NCBI GenBank assembly: GCA_016782825.1 | Contig: JADHXT010000060.1 | Location: 1 to 13,266, forward strand | Source: Candidatus Brocadiia bacterium | GTDB taxonomy: Bacteria > Planctomycetota > PUPC01 > DSUN01 | Length of the DNA: 13,266 bases | Direction: 5' to 3' | Notes under the pieces: generated by a model | What the model was told of the DNA's origin: nothing | The model's input: the letters and a program-made list of their open reading frames with translations, nothing else | The model's database searches: none | Shown here: piece after piece, positions 1 through 7,707 of the stretch | How positions within the stretch are numbered: the first letter of the stretch is position 1 | Layout of the letters: each line of letters opens with the position of its first letter | Translations under genes and position numbers: made by a program

Positions 1-2
1 GG

Positions 3-377
3 GTTGCTACCGCCTGTGCATGCTATCAGTTCAACCGTCTCTATAGCTACGACCCAGACACCGTATCCGCTATGGGCGGCGGGTCGGCTCCCTATTGGAA
101 CACGGACCCTCCGCCGCCCACACCATCCGACGCTTGCGGCGGATTCACGACTTATGTGGAAACGTGCCGAGACTTCGCTCTCGAAGCCGGTGCTCCGTTT
201 AACTATGCGCTCGTCATCCGACGAGCGACGGTCCACGAGTGCGGACACGTGCTGGGCGGTCGCCACGAGGATGGCGGCATTATGGCTCAGCTCGGGATCA
301 CGAATGGGAAGAGCTTCAACGGGGTATCGCTACGGCGCTTCATGTTGCTTCGGGACATGGGCCCGGGCTCACCGTGA
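3..377 (+). CDS. Metzincin-type zinc metalloprotease, C-terminal part (5' truncated by window edge)
   Basis: The frame is open from the first bases of the window, so the N-terminus lies outside; the first internal ATG is at 72. The visible 124 residues contain HECGHVLGGRH (codons from 234), an exact HExxHxxGxxH zinc-binding motif with three His ligands and the general-base Glu. It is followed six residues after the last His by an Ile-Met pair (GGIM, about 273-284) that fits the Met-turn of metzincins such as matrixins. The family cleaves peptide bonds, normally outside the cytoplasm. Several Cys (CACY near the left edge, then two flanking the FTTYVET stretch) suggest disulfides and export. 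About 35 residues follow the motif, so this is the end of the catalytic domain with no extra C-terminal module. The downstream gene begins 53 bases later on the same strand. The motif call is firm; subfamily and substrate cannot be told. Confidence 0.82.
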   Translation, partial: VATACACYQFNRLYSYDPDTVSAMGGGSAPYWNTDPPPPTPSDACGGFTTYVETCRDFALEAGAPFNYALVIRRATVHECGHVLGGRHEDGGIMAQLGITNGKSFNGVSLRRFMLLRDMGPGSP

Positions 378-416
378 TGGGCGTCCCCCGGAACGGGCGA
401 ACCCAGCTTCTGACGC

Positions 417-425
417 AAAGGAGAG
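417..425 (+). promoter_or_regulatory. Ribosome binding site for the 431 start
   Basis: AAAGGAGAG lies seven bases before ATG 431 (counting from the AAGGAG core at 418-423). It decides the start: the open frame extends back to 239, but that extension overlaps the metalloprotease and has no comparable site. Confidence 0.75.
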
Positions 426-430
426 TGATC

Positions 431-2215
431 ATGGTGGCGGTCGGTCATACACCTGAGCCTTCGTGCATCGGCCATCAGCACAGGTTAGTGTGTTGGCCTC
501 TCGCAGTGTTCTTGCTGGCGCACAGCGTGTCCTGCCTGCGCACATCGATGGCCGGTGTGAAGGAATGGCACCTCATCGCGTCCGTTGGCAAAGAGGTCTA
601 CGTGGTCCGAGAGCCCGTTCTAGTGACTCTGCAATGGAAGAACACGTCCCGGTCCTCTCAGCGCCTCAGAGTCCGCAGACCGTCCACGATAACAGTGCTC
701 AGGAACGCCAGCAAGCCATTGGGATACGACCTCTTCAGGACTGCCCTTGAGCAGATCGGCGGCTTGATGGGGAATACTGTCGTTGTCGCCAGCGGGGAGA
801 CGTTTGAGCAGTCTTCCTGGCTTCTCCTTGGTAGGAGTCGTGGACAGAGGGAATGGGAGTTCCTGCTCTCGGTGCCTGGCAAGTACTCCGTGTCTTTCCT
901 CGGCTTGGCGCAAACAGGCAAGGAGGTCAAAGTCGAGTTCGAGGTCGCACCGGTGGCCACAGAACAGGACAGGCAGGCTCTGAGAGCGTTCTCACCTGCT
1001 GCGGCTTCCGTCTTCCTTGGCGAAACAAGGATACGGCCTGTGCAGAAAGACACAGCGGGATTGGAGCACGTTTCCCTCAAGCACTCGCATAGCACCTACG
1101 CACCTTACGCTGCCATTGGGGTGGCCGAGTACCTGTGGCGGAGCGCCGGTGGATTCAAGCTTGACTTGGAGCGGTACAGGAGGAACCTCGACGTGGTGAT
1201 CGAATCGCGTCGGCATCACCCGCTCCGTCCGAGGGCGCTGTACCTGCTGGCCCGGGCGTACATGTACCGAAAGGGGAAGAAGGACGAAGTAGCCCGCGTT
1301 GCTGCCAGGCTGGCCAAGGAGCACCCTGAGAGCCCGTACATTGGGCTCATCGAGAAGGAGTCCGGGCTAGCTCTTGGGCGAGGAACGAAAAAGAAGCGGG
1401 CAGTGGGCAGTCGGACGAGGCGTGGCGAAACGAAGCTCGCGCGAGTAAGGCCGGAGCGAATCCCCGAGGGCCCGCGCGAAGCGTTTGAGGGCTATTGGCG
1501 GAGTTTCGCTGCCGGGAAGGTTGATGCGGTCGCAAGGCTCCTACACAGTGAGTTCATAGGAGACGAGGGGGGCAAAGCGGCCAGGGAGAAGAGGCTGGCG
1601 TGGGCTTTGGAGAAGTACGATGTAACCACGTTGAAGATCGAGGTCACTGATTCGGAACTGAGAACGTCACACAGGCGGCCACGAACATTACGGGCTATTG
1701 AGAGGTCGTGGTCCGGGCGAATCTGTGTAATCACATACTACATCACGACCGCTATGACGGAGCGGCGGAGCGGCAAGAACGAAGGCGGGCGAAGTGGCCC
1801 ACTGCAGACTGCGTTGCTGAAGACTGACGGCAAGTGGCTCCTGATCTCTGAACACGCTGAACCCCAGCCCCGGAACTGGAAAGCCGGCATGCTGGCGAAT
1901 CAGCTTGAGTATCAACTGAGCAAGTCCTTCGAGACGGTGAAGGTGTGGGACGGCAGAGAGGACGTCGTCCTCCGTGATGAACTCAAGTCACGGCTGTTGA
2001 AGGAGAAAGCAGATGCCGAGCTCTCCTGGCGCACAGTACGCATGACTATGGCCGGCCCGAAGAGGGACATGCCGCGGTTCGAAGGCGAAGTGACGCTGCA
2101 ACGGTCAGATAAGGGAAATGGCAGCCGCACGTCTCGCAGCAGGGTAGTAGTGTCCTTTGTGCTGGACGATGGTCGCCTTCGACTTGCCGCCATAGAGCCA
2201 GTCCAGGACCAGTGA
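431..2215 (+). CDS. Exported three-module protein: beta-sandwich-like, TPR-like helical and NTF2-like domains; unknown function
   Basis: 594 residues. Residues 18-40 hold a hydrophobic stretch (LVCWPLAVFLLA) ending in HSVSC, which may be a signal peptide or a weak lipobox. Residues 46-175 alternate beta-type segments with the pattern of an Ig-like or BsuPI-like sandwich (REPVLVTLQWKN, then KYSVSFLG). Residues 220-315 are helical with a TPR feel (ALYLLARAYMYRKGKKDEVARV, broken by HPESPY). A basic linker (about 320-350) leads to residues 353-485, which resemble an NTF2/SnoaL-like fold: an amphipathic helix (AFEGYWRSFAAGKVDAVARLL), later strands (ICVITYYITT) and a final strand KWLLISEH. A last 110 residues may be another alpha+beta unit. 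No catalytic motif is seen. Base composition is less GC-rich than the operon downstream. The gene follows the metalloprotease by 53 bases, so co-transcription is possible. Domain names are judged by eye. Confidence 0.72.
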   Translation: MVAVGHTPEPSCIGHQHRLVCWPLAVFLLAHSVSCLRTSMAGVKEWHLIASVGKEVYVVREPVLVTLQWKNTSRSSQRLRVRRPSTITVLRNASKPLGYDLFRTALEQIGGLMGNTVVVASGETFEQSSWLLLGRSRGQREWEFLLSVPGKYSVSFLGLAQTGKEVKVEFEVAPVATEQDRQALRAFSPAAASVFLGETRIRPVQKDTAGLEHVSLKHSHSTYAPYAAIGVAEYLWRSAGGFKLDLERYRRNLDVVIESRRHHPLRPRALYLLARAYMYRKGKKDEVARVAARLAKEHPESPYIGLIEKESGLALGRGTKKKRAVGSRTRRGETKLARVRPERIPEGPREAFEGYWRSFAAGKVDAVARLLHSEFIGDEGGKAAREKRLAWALEKYDVTTLKIEVTDSELRTSHRRPRTLRAIERSWSGRICVITYYITTAMTERRSGKNEGGRSGPLQTALLKTDGKWLLISEHAEPQPRNWKAGMLANQLEYQLSKSFETVKVWDGREDVVLRDELKSRLLKEKADAELSWRTVRMTMAGPKRDMPRFEGEVTLQRSDKGNGSRTSRSRVVVSFVLDDGRLRLAAIEPVQDQ

Positions 2216-2435
2216 CTAGCACGTTTGATTCGAGTCCTCGTCGGCGAGCCGGTTCGCGTCCTCGGAGAGCGCCACTGAACTGACGGGTGGCTGCGGATGA
2301 GAGAGCCGTGCGGTGAAGGCGTGGCGAGCCACACCGGCCCCGGGCCTGCGCGGCCTCGTGCTGCGGCTGGTGAGAGGGCAGTCCACGCAGACGGCGTTCG
2401 ATGGGGACGGGGCCGGGCACGGTTGTGCCTGGGTC

Positions 2436-2460
2436 CATGTGGTATAGTAGTGTACATGTA
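2436..2460 (+). promoter_or_regulatory. Extended -10 promoter with overlapping inverted repeat, leader of the four-gene operon
   Basis: TGGTATAGT at 2440-2448 matches an extended -10 (TGn plus TATAAT with one mismatch). A TTGTGC at 2423-2428 is a poor -35 at 14 bases, as is common for extended -10 promoters. Transcription would start near 2455, about 45 bases before the GTG start at 2500. The inverted repeat CATGT (2436-2440) / ACATG (2454-2458) brackets the -10, and TACATGTA at 2453-2460 is itself palindromic, so a repressor could bind here; this is inference. The rest of the gene-free stretch 2216-2435 is GC-rich and shows no convincing terminator or RNA gene. Confidence 0.5.
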
Positions 2461-2486
2461 TGCTGGGTTCTCGTAGCCGCAGCACG

Positions 2487-2496
2487 AAAGGAGAGG
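2487..2496 (+). promoter_or_regulatory. Ribosome binding site that fixes a GTG start at 2500
   Basis: AAAGGAGAGG with its AAGGAG core at 2488-2493 stands six bases before GTG 2500. The open frame reaches back to an ATG at 2401, but that would place 33 codons across the promoter and give no signal peptide at the N-terminus. Confidence 0.75.
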
Positions 2497-2499
2497 AAC

Positions 2500-4587
2500 G
2501 TGCAGACGCTCATCCGACGGGTCGTGGCGATGGCGGCGATAGTGGCCTGTGCCGCGGCGTGTGCGGCGGGCGAGGCGGCGGTGGGGCAACTGGTCAATGC
2601 GGGCTTCGAGGGGGGCGCCGGGAAGGACGGGGTGCCCGAGGGCTGGGCCCAGGGCGGCTGCGAGATGCCCCTGGACGTGGCGCGGGACGCCAAGGTGAAG
2701 AAGGAGGGCGCCCGCTCGCTGCGGCTCGGCTCGGGGGGCAAGCCGACCGACTCGAACTTCTATCAGGCCGTGAAGCTGGAGCCCGGGGCGTTGTACCGGC
2801 TCTCCGTGTGGGTCAGGACGAAGGACTACAAGCCGGTGGGCGGCGCCGAGGTGCGCGCGACGGTCAGCGTGCGGACCCACCGCAACGGCACGATGCTCGA
2901 GCTGGGGATGCCGCACGAGGGCACGACGGACTGGGTGCAGGAGACCGTCGACTTCGTCGCGCCGGGCAACGGGCAGGCTCTGGTGGCCTGTGAATACGCG
3001 AGCTGGGGCCGGGCGACCGGCACGGTGTGGTACGACGGGGTGCGCCTCGAGCGGATCGCCGCTCCCGGCAAGGCGGCCGCGCTTGCGGAGGCGCCCCGCG
3101 GCTGCCACGCGCGGGCCGAATGGGCGCTCCGCCGCAACCCGCCCGACTGGGTGGCCCTGGCGGGCGCCCTGGAGAGCTACTATGCACAGGGCGGAGCGCG
3201 CGTCCCGGGCCGCGTCGCCCAGCACCTCCTCAGTTTGACCGTGGCCGCGACGGTCAGTCCGGCCGCCCGCCGCGCGCTGGTGACGCTCTACGGCAGACAC
3301 GCTTGGTGCGTGCCGCCATCGGTCATTCTCGAACAGGACGTCCGTCCGTTCCTGACGGAGGCGGCGAAGGACGCCCAACTGGCCGCCATGGCGAAGCTGG
3401 GCCTCGCGCGCGTCGAGGCCCTGACGGGCGAGGCCGACGTGGCCGGCGCGGCGAAGATGATCCAGGATGCCGTGGGCAAGGACAAGGCGCCGCGCGAGCG
3501 CCTGGTGCGCGCGCTGCTGGGCGACGTGAAGTACCTCCAGAGCAAGAAGCTCATGGCGCAGGCCAAGCGGGTCTGCGCGGTTCTCATGGCGAGCGTCCCC
3601 GCAGGCGATCCGACACGGGCCGACGTCCAGGGGGCCAACCTGGGCGTGCTCATTGCTGCCAACGACACGGATGGCGCATGGGCCGCCGCCAGCAGACTGG
3701 CCGACGCGAAGGCGGACGTGCCGAGCCCCGTGCGGCGGCAGGCGCTGCTCGCGCTGTGCCAGATCAGCGCCGCCGCGGGCAACGCGGCGAAGACCCATCA
3801 GTGGCTCCACCAGGCCGACGAGCAGTTCGCCAAGAACCGTCGGGAGCAGGCGCGCTTCCACCTGGACTTCGCGCGGCAACTGGCCGCGCAGGAGCGCTGG
3901 GCCGACGTCGCCGCGGCGTGCCAGCGGGTGACGGCCTCCTTCCCGCAGGAGTTGGGCACGTGCTTCGAGGCCCAGCGGCTGCTGGTGCGGGCCTTCACCA
4001 TGCAGCGCGACCACGACCGGGCGCTCGCCGCCGCCAAGGTGCTCTACGCCGTGGCGCCGAACTCCGAGAAGGAGATCACCGAGGCGGTCAATCTCGTGAT
4101 GCAGGCGCTCAAGGCGCGCTACCGCTCCATCGCGCTGGCCAACGACTTCGTGGCCTTCCAGTCCTCCGGCCCGGCCGGCAGGGACGGGAAGAAAGGCACC
4201 GACGACGACGTGCAGAATCCACTGGCCGCGGTCCAGTGGAAGCCGTCGGCGGAGGCCGAGGCCCTCTTCCAGAAGACCTTGAAGAGCCTGCCGGAGGACT
4301 TCAGGGGCCGGCGCTGGCGCGGCCATCTGTATCTCTACTGGGGCAAGCCCGAGCTGGCGCTCAAGGAGTTCGTCCGGCGGTACGACGAGGCGCCGCTGGA
4401 GCAGAAGGCCCTTGATGAGGCCATCGACGACCTCGTCGTCGCCCTCAAGGGCTTCTGCGGCCACACCCTGGCCGGCGAGCGCTTCATGGCCTACCAAAAG
4501 CACGGCCCGAAAGGCGAGGACGGCCAGCTCGGCACGGTGGACGACCTGGAGGACCCGCTTCGAGAGCTGTTGAAGCCCCAGAAGTAG
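2500..4587 (+). CDS. Exported protein with CBM-like N-terminal domain, TPR-like repeats and two acidic GT-DD motifs
   Basis: 695 residues from a GTG start. An N-terminal signal (basic LIRR, then a hydrophobic Ala/Val-rich run to about residue 24) predicts export; a lipobox-like AAAC at 18-21 leaves lipidation possible. Residues 30-186 read like a galactose-binding/CBM4_9-type jelly roll: LVNAGFEGG near the start, LRLGSGG, then a tyrosine-rich strand ending WYDGVRLERI, the usual ending of such domains. Residues 205-545 are Ala/Leu-rich helices with TPR-type periodicity. The C-terminus holds two copies of an acidic motif, GPAGRDGKKGTDDDVQNPL (557-575) and GPKGEDGQLGTVDDLEDPL (669-687), separated by helices. 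The first gene of the operon; the next starts 36 bases downstream. A role in binding a glycan or scaffolding an envelope complex is inferred from architecture; no catalytic residues were recognised. Confidence 0.75.
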   Translation: MQTLIRRVVAMAAIVACAAACAAGEAAVGQLVNAGFEGGAGKDGVPEGWAQGGCEMPLDVARDAKVKKEGARSLRLGSGGKPTDSNFYQAVKLEPGALYRLSVWVRTKDYKPVGGAEVRATVSVRTHRNGTMLELGMPHEGTTDWVQETVDFVAPGNGQALVACEYASWGRATGTVWYDGVRLERIAAPGKAAALAEAPRGCHARAEWALRRNPPDWVALAGALESYYAQGGARVPGRVAQHLLSLTVAATVSPAARRALVTLYGRHAWCVPPSVILEQDVRPFLTEAAKDAQLAAMAKLGLARVEALTGEADVAGAAKMIQDAVGKDKAPRERLVRALLGDVKYLQSKKLMAQAKRVCAVLMASVPAGDPTRADVQGANLGVLIAANDTDGAWAAASRLADAKADVPSPVRRQALLALCQISAAAGNAAKTHQWLHQADEQFAKNRREQARFHLDFARQLAAQERWADVAAACQRVTASFPQELGTCFEAQRLLVRAFTMQRDHDRALAAAKVLYAVAPNSEKEITEAVNLVMQALKARYRSIALANDFVAFQSSGPAGRDGKKGTDDDVQNPLAAVQWKPSAEAEALFQKTLKSLPEDFRGRRWRGHLYLYWGKPELALKEFVRRYDEAPLEQKALDEAIDDLVVALKGFCGHTLAGERFMAYQKHGPKGEDGQLGTVDDLEDPLRELLKPQK
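4141..4560 (+). repeat. Two divergent copies of an acidic GP-x-G-x-DG-x-x-GT-x-DD-x-x-x-PL motif within the protein
   Basis: Copy A is encoded at 4141-4224 and copy B at 4477-4560, a spacing of 112 codons. Shared positions are F-x-A-x-Q before GP, then G, DG, GT, DD and PL; the spacing of the Asp residues recalls Asp/Gly calcium-binding loops. The flanking helices also align loosely, so the whole unit of about 112 residues may be duplicated. Calcium binding is inference. Confidence 0.6.
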
Positions 4588-4623
4588 CCCCGCCGCCCGC
4601 GGCCCCGCGAGGAGGGATACCCC

Positions 4624-6282
4624 ATGGGCAAGCGCACCGATGCGAGGAAGGCGCTCCCGCTCCTCCTGGCCGTTGCCATGGCGGCCCGGGTCTTTGCCGC
4701 CCCCGCGGATGACCGCGTGATGACCGCGCGGTACCTCTTCGATCAGTTCGTGCTCGCCGAGCCTGCTGAGGCGCACGATCAGCTCGAGGCATTGGCCCAC
4801 GTCGCGTGGTTGATCGATCGCGCGGACCGGGCGCGCGCCGTCCAGCCCTTGTACCGAGAGGCCCTCCGCTCGCCGCGCGTGACGGACGCCTCTGTGGCGG
4901 CGGCGCTGGCGGAAGGCTACGCCGCGTGCCTGCGGAAGCAGCGGCAGCCGCTGGCCGCCGTCGCGCAGGCGCTGCGGGAGATGAGCCGGGAGGCCAGGGA
5001 GGGAGCATGCCGGGAAGCCGTGCTCGCCACGGCGGAGCGCCTGGACCGGGTCCTGGCGGGGCGCGCAGTCGCTAGCCGAGAGCATGGAGGCAGGCGCCTC
5101 GCCGTCTCCCACCGGGCGGAGCGCGCCAAGGCTCCCGTGTTGAGCGCTCCTGATGTTCAGGATGCGGCAAGAAGGCCCAAGCGGCCGGCCTTGCCTTCGG
5201 CGCTGACCACGGATACCGGCGCCGCCCGCGCAGAGATGAGGCGCGTCTCAGGCTCGGAGCACGCGGCCGCCGGCCGCGTTGTTCCAGCCCCCATTGCAGT
5301 CCCCGAGCCGGCACCGAAGGTGGCTCGGCGGCTGCCCTCGGTGCCGGAGGTGTCCCTGGCCGCGCCCGCAGGGGCCGTCGGCCCGTCCGTGAAGGCTCCC
5401 GAAGGGAGATCGGCTGCCGCCGGCCCGATGCCCAGGCTCACGGCGCCGCCCGCGCCGGGCCGGGCTGCCCTGCCTGAGCTTCCCGACGTCGCGGCCCCGG
5501 CTCGGCCGGCAGCGTCCGCGCTCCGGCTCCGCGAGAGCAAAGGACTCCCCCCTGAATCGCTCGAGCCCATCGAGGCCACCCACGGCGCCCAAGGGCGGGC
5601 GCGCATTGCCGCGGCGCAGGCCGGCGCCGCCGCGCTGGAGAAGCTCGTGAAGTCCCTCCTTGTCGAGGCCGACTGGAAGGCCCGGAAGGGCGATCACGAG
5701 GGGGCCATGAACGCCCTCGGCGCCGTGGTCCGCGACGCCCGCAACTCCTCGGCCTCCGCACTGGCCGTGCAGCGCGCGCTCCCCATCGCCCTCGCCGGCC
5801 TCCAGGGCGAGGACAGGGAAACCATCCTGCGGGAGTTCGAGCCGTGGGTCGGCCGCCTGGGCGGCGAGCGGGACCGGGAGCAGGCGAAGCTCCTCGTGCT
5901 TCAGCAGCGGTACCGGGACGGCGCCTTCGTCGTAGCCAGGGAGGGCCTGAAGAAGTTCCTGGCCGGCCACCCGGGCTCGGACCTCGCGCCGCGCGCCCGC
6001 CTGCTCCTGGGCCTGGCCGCCTGGCGGACCGGTGATCGAAAGGAGTCCATCCGGCGGCTGCGCGATCTGCTCGCGCGGCATCCCACGCACGACGTTGCAC
6101 CGCGGGCGCTGTTCCTGGTGGGCTACCTGCACTTCGCCAGCGGCGAGCGGGAGCCAGCCAGGGAGGCCTTCCTGCGCGTCATCAAGGACTATCCGAAGAG
6201 CCCCTTCGCCGACCGGGCCGTCGAGTTCCTCGGCGGCGAAGCCGCCAAGCGTGCGGAAGCCGAAGCCGGGAAGCAGCCATGA
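4624..6282 (+). CDS. Exported TPR protein with a long Pro/Ala-rich linker
   Basis: 552 residues. AGGAGGG at 4610-4616 sets the ATG. A cleavable signal peptide is clear: basic start, LPLLLAVAMAARVFA, then cleavage around residue 25-26. Residues 27-146 are helical. Residues 150-320 form a linker rich in Pro, Ala, Arg and Val, low in complexity and probably disordered. Residues 330-545 are helical repeats; the last two (about 450-487 and 488-537) have good TPR spacing with PRARLLLGLAAWRTGD and PRALFLVGYLHFASGE, separated by HPTHD, and end with KDYPKSPFADRAVEFL. This is the pattern of YbgF/BamD-type periplasmic TPR proteins that hold envelope complexes together. It overlaps the following sulfatase-like gene by ATGA (6279-6282), so the two are likely translated together. 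Role as adaptor is inference. Confidence 0.75.
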   Translation: MGKRTDARKALPLLLAVAMAARVFAAPADDRVMTARYLFDQFVLAEPAEAHDQLEALAHVAWLIDRADRARAVQPLYREALRSPRVTDASVAAALAEGYAACLRKQRQPLAAVAQALREMSREAREGACREAVLATAERLDRVLAGRAVASREHGGRRLAVSHRAERAKAPVLSAPDVQDAARRPKRPALPSALTTDTGAARAEMRRVSGSEHAAAGRVVPAPIAVPEPAPKVARRLPSVPEVSLAAPAGAVGPSVKAPEGRSAAAGPMPRLTAPPAPGRAALPELPDVAAPARPAASALRLRESKGLPPESLEPIEATHGAQGRARIAAAQAGAAALEKLVKSLLVEADWKARKGDHEGAMNALGAVVRDARNSSASALAVQRALPIALAGLQGEDRETILREFEPWVGRLGGERDREQAKLLVLQQRYRDGAFVVAREGLKKFLAGHPGSDLAPRARLLLGLAAWRTGDRKESIRRLRDLLARHPTHDVAPRALFLVGYLHFASGEREPAREAFLRVIKDYPKSPFADRAVEFLGGEAAKRAEAEAGKQP

Positions 6283-7694
6283 CAGCCGTCACCCGCCGCC
6301 GCTGCCTGTCCGCTCTCTTGCCGACGCTGCTTCTGCGGTCGCGCGCCTGGTCGGCGTCCGCGGCGAAGCCGAACATCCTCTTCGTCATGATCGACACGCT
6401 CCGGGCCGACCACGTCGGCTGCTACGGCTACGAGAAACCGACCACGCCGAACCTCGACCGCCTCGCGCGTGAAGGCGTCCGCTTCGCCGACTTCCACACC
6501 GCGGCCCCGTGGACCATGCCGTCCGTCATGACGATGTTCACGTCGCTCCATCCCACCGTGCACGGCGCCACGAGCACCCAGCGGCGCGCCAGCCTGAAAG
6601 TCACCACCCTGGCGGAGCGGCTCAAGCGCCTCGGCTACCGCCGCACCGCGGCCATCACGAGCAACCCCACCGTCAACTCCCGCTACGGCTTTGCCCAGGG
6701 CTTCGACCTGTACGACGACTACACCCTCTTCCTCGCTCACGAACTCAACCTGTTCGGCACCGAGGACGTGGACCAGCGCCGCGGCATCACCGAGGCCGTC
6801 ACGTCGCACTCGGTCACGCAGACGGCCACCCGATGGCTGGAGAAGGAGGGGCGGGAGAGCCCGTGGTTCCTCTTCCTGCTTTACTTCGATCCCCACGACC
6901 GCTACGTGCCGCCGGCGCCGTGGGACCGGCGGTTCGACCCGCACCCGAACGCCGCCAGCCGCCGGCGCCGAGACACCGGCCCGCACTTGCTGCACCCCAA
7001 GGCCACGCCCCAGGAGGTGGAGCACGCGCTCGCGCTCTACGACGGCGAGATCGGCTACACCGATCACCACATCGGCGCACTCCTCAAGAAGCTCGACGCT
7101 CTCGGCCACCACGATGACACCCTCGTCCTCCTCGTCAGCGACCACGGCGAGGAGTTCCTCGACCACGGCGGGGTCCGCCACGGTCGCACGCTGTACGACG
7201 AGCAGACCCGCGGCGTCCTCATGCTGCGTCACCCCGACACGCTCCCGGCCGGCAAGGTGGCCCCCGTGCCCGCCTGTCACCTCGACGTCACCCCCACGAT
7301 CCTCGACGCCATCGGCGTGAGGTCCGCTGCCGCATGCCAGGGCACGAGCCTCCTGCCCCTTGTTCGGAGCCAGGGAGCCGCGGCGCGCCCCGTCTTCCTC
7401 GAGGGCGCCACGCGCCCCGAGCTGCGGGCCGTCGTCCACGGCCGCCACAAGCTCATCCGCGACACACTGACCGGCCGCGAAGAACTCCACGATCTTGACG
7501 CGGATGCCTCCGAGCGAACGGACCTCGCGTCCCAGAAGCCGGCCCTCTGCCACCGGCTCGGCTCACATCTCGACCTGCACATCACCGCCTGTGCCGCAGC
7601 GGCTGGAGCCTACCAAGTCGGCGGCGTCACGCCACGGCCCAAGCTCACGCCCCGTGACCTCAAGACGCTGCGCGCGCTCGGATACCTTCAGTGA
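6279..7694 (+). CDS. Tat-exported sulfatase-superfamily hydrolase with Thr at the formylglycine position
   Basis: 471 residues, close to typical length. The N-terminus TRRRCLSALL with a following short hydrophobic run and SASAA looks like a twin-arginine signal. The core is unmistakable for the alkaline phosphatase/sulfatase superfamily: PNILFVMIDTLRADH with Asp39 as metal ligand, TPNLDRLAREGVRFA, FDPHDRY, and VSDHGEEFLDHG with Asp288 and His289. At the nucleophile the family's C/S-x-P-x-R reads T79-M-P-S-V83: there is no Cys or Ser to convert to formylglycine, and the motif Arg is Val. Thr is the nucleophile in nucleotide pyrophosphatase/phosphodiesterases and in phosphoethanolamine transferases of the same superfamily, so a phosphodiesterase or transferase activity is as likely as, or likelier than, sulfate-ester cleavage. 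The ATG overlaps the stop of the TPR gene. The next gene starts 13 bases after its stop. The family call is firm; the reaction is open. Confidence 0.88.
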   Translation: MTAVTRRRCLSALLPTLLLRSRAWSASAAKPNILFVMIDTLRADHVGCYGYEKPTTPNLDRLAREGVRFADFHTAAPWTMPSVMTMFTSLHPTVHGATSTQRRASLKVTTLAERLKRLGYRRTAAITSNPTVNSRYGFAQGFDLYDDYTLFLAHELNLFGTEDVDQRRGITEAVTSHSVTQTATRWLEKEGRESPWFLFLLYFDPHDRYVPPAPWDRRFDPHPNAASRRRRDTGPHLLHPKATPQEVEHALALYDGEIGYTDHHIGALLKKLDALGHHDDTLVLLVSDHGEEFLDHGGVRHGRTLYDEQTRGVLMLRHPDTLPAGKVAPVPACHLDVTPTILDAIGVRSAAACQGTSLLPLVRSQGAAARPVFLEGATRPELRAVVHGRHKLIRDTLTGREELHDLDADASERTDLASQKPALCHRLGSHLDLHITACAAAAGAYQVGGVTPRPKLTPRDLKTLRALGYLQ

Positions 7695-7707
7695 GGGGAG
7701 CCGCCTG

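Noticed and set aside
239..430. Start of the three-module protein at the far upstream end of its frame
   Set aside because: It would overlap the metalloprotease by 139 bases and lacks a ribosome site; AAGGAG before ATG 431 is clearly better.
2401..2499. ATG start at 2401 for the CBM-like protein
   Set aside because: It would include the promoter and its own leader, with no signal peptide at the N-terminus; GTG 2500 has AAAGGAGAGG in place.
1912..5112. A 1066-codon open frame on the minus strand across two operon genes
   Set aside because: It is antisense to genes with signal peptides, ribosome sites and domain patterns; its translation is Arg/Gly/His/Leu-rich with no recognisable domain, as expected from high-GC shadow frames.
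6189..7553. A 454-codon minus-strand frame opposite the sulfatase-like gene
   Set aside because: The plus strand has unmistakable superfamily motifs; the minus frame has no motif or ribosome site and is a codon-bias shadow.
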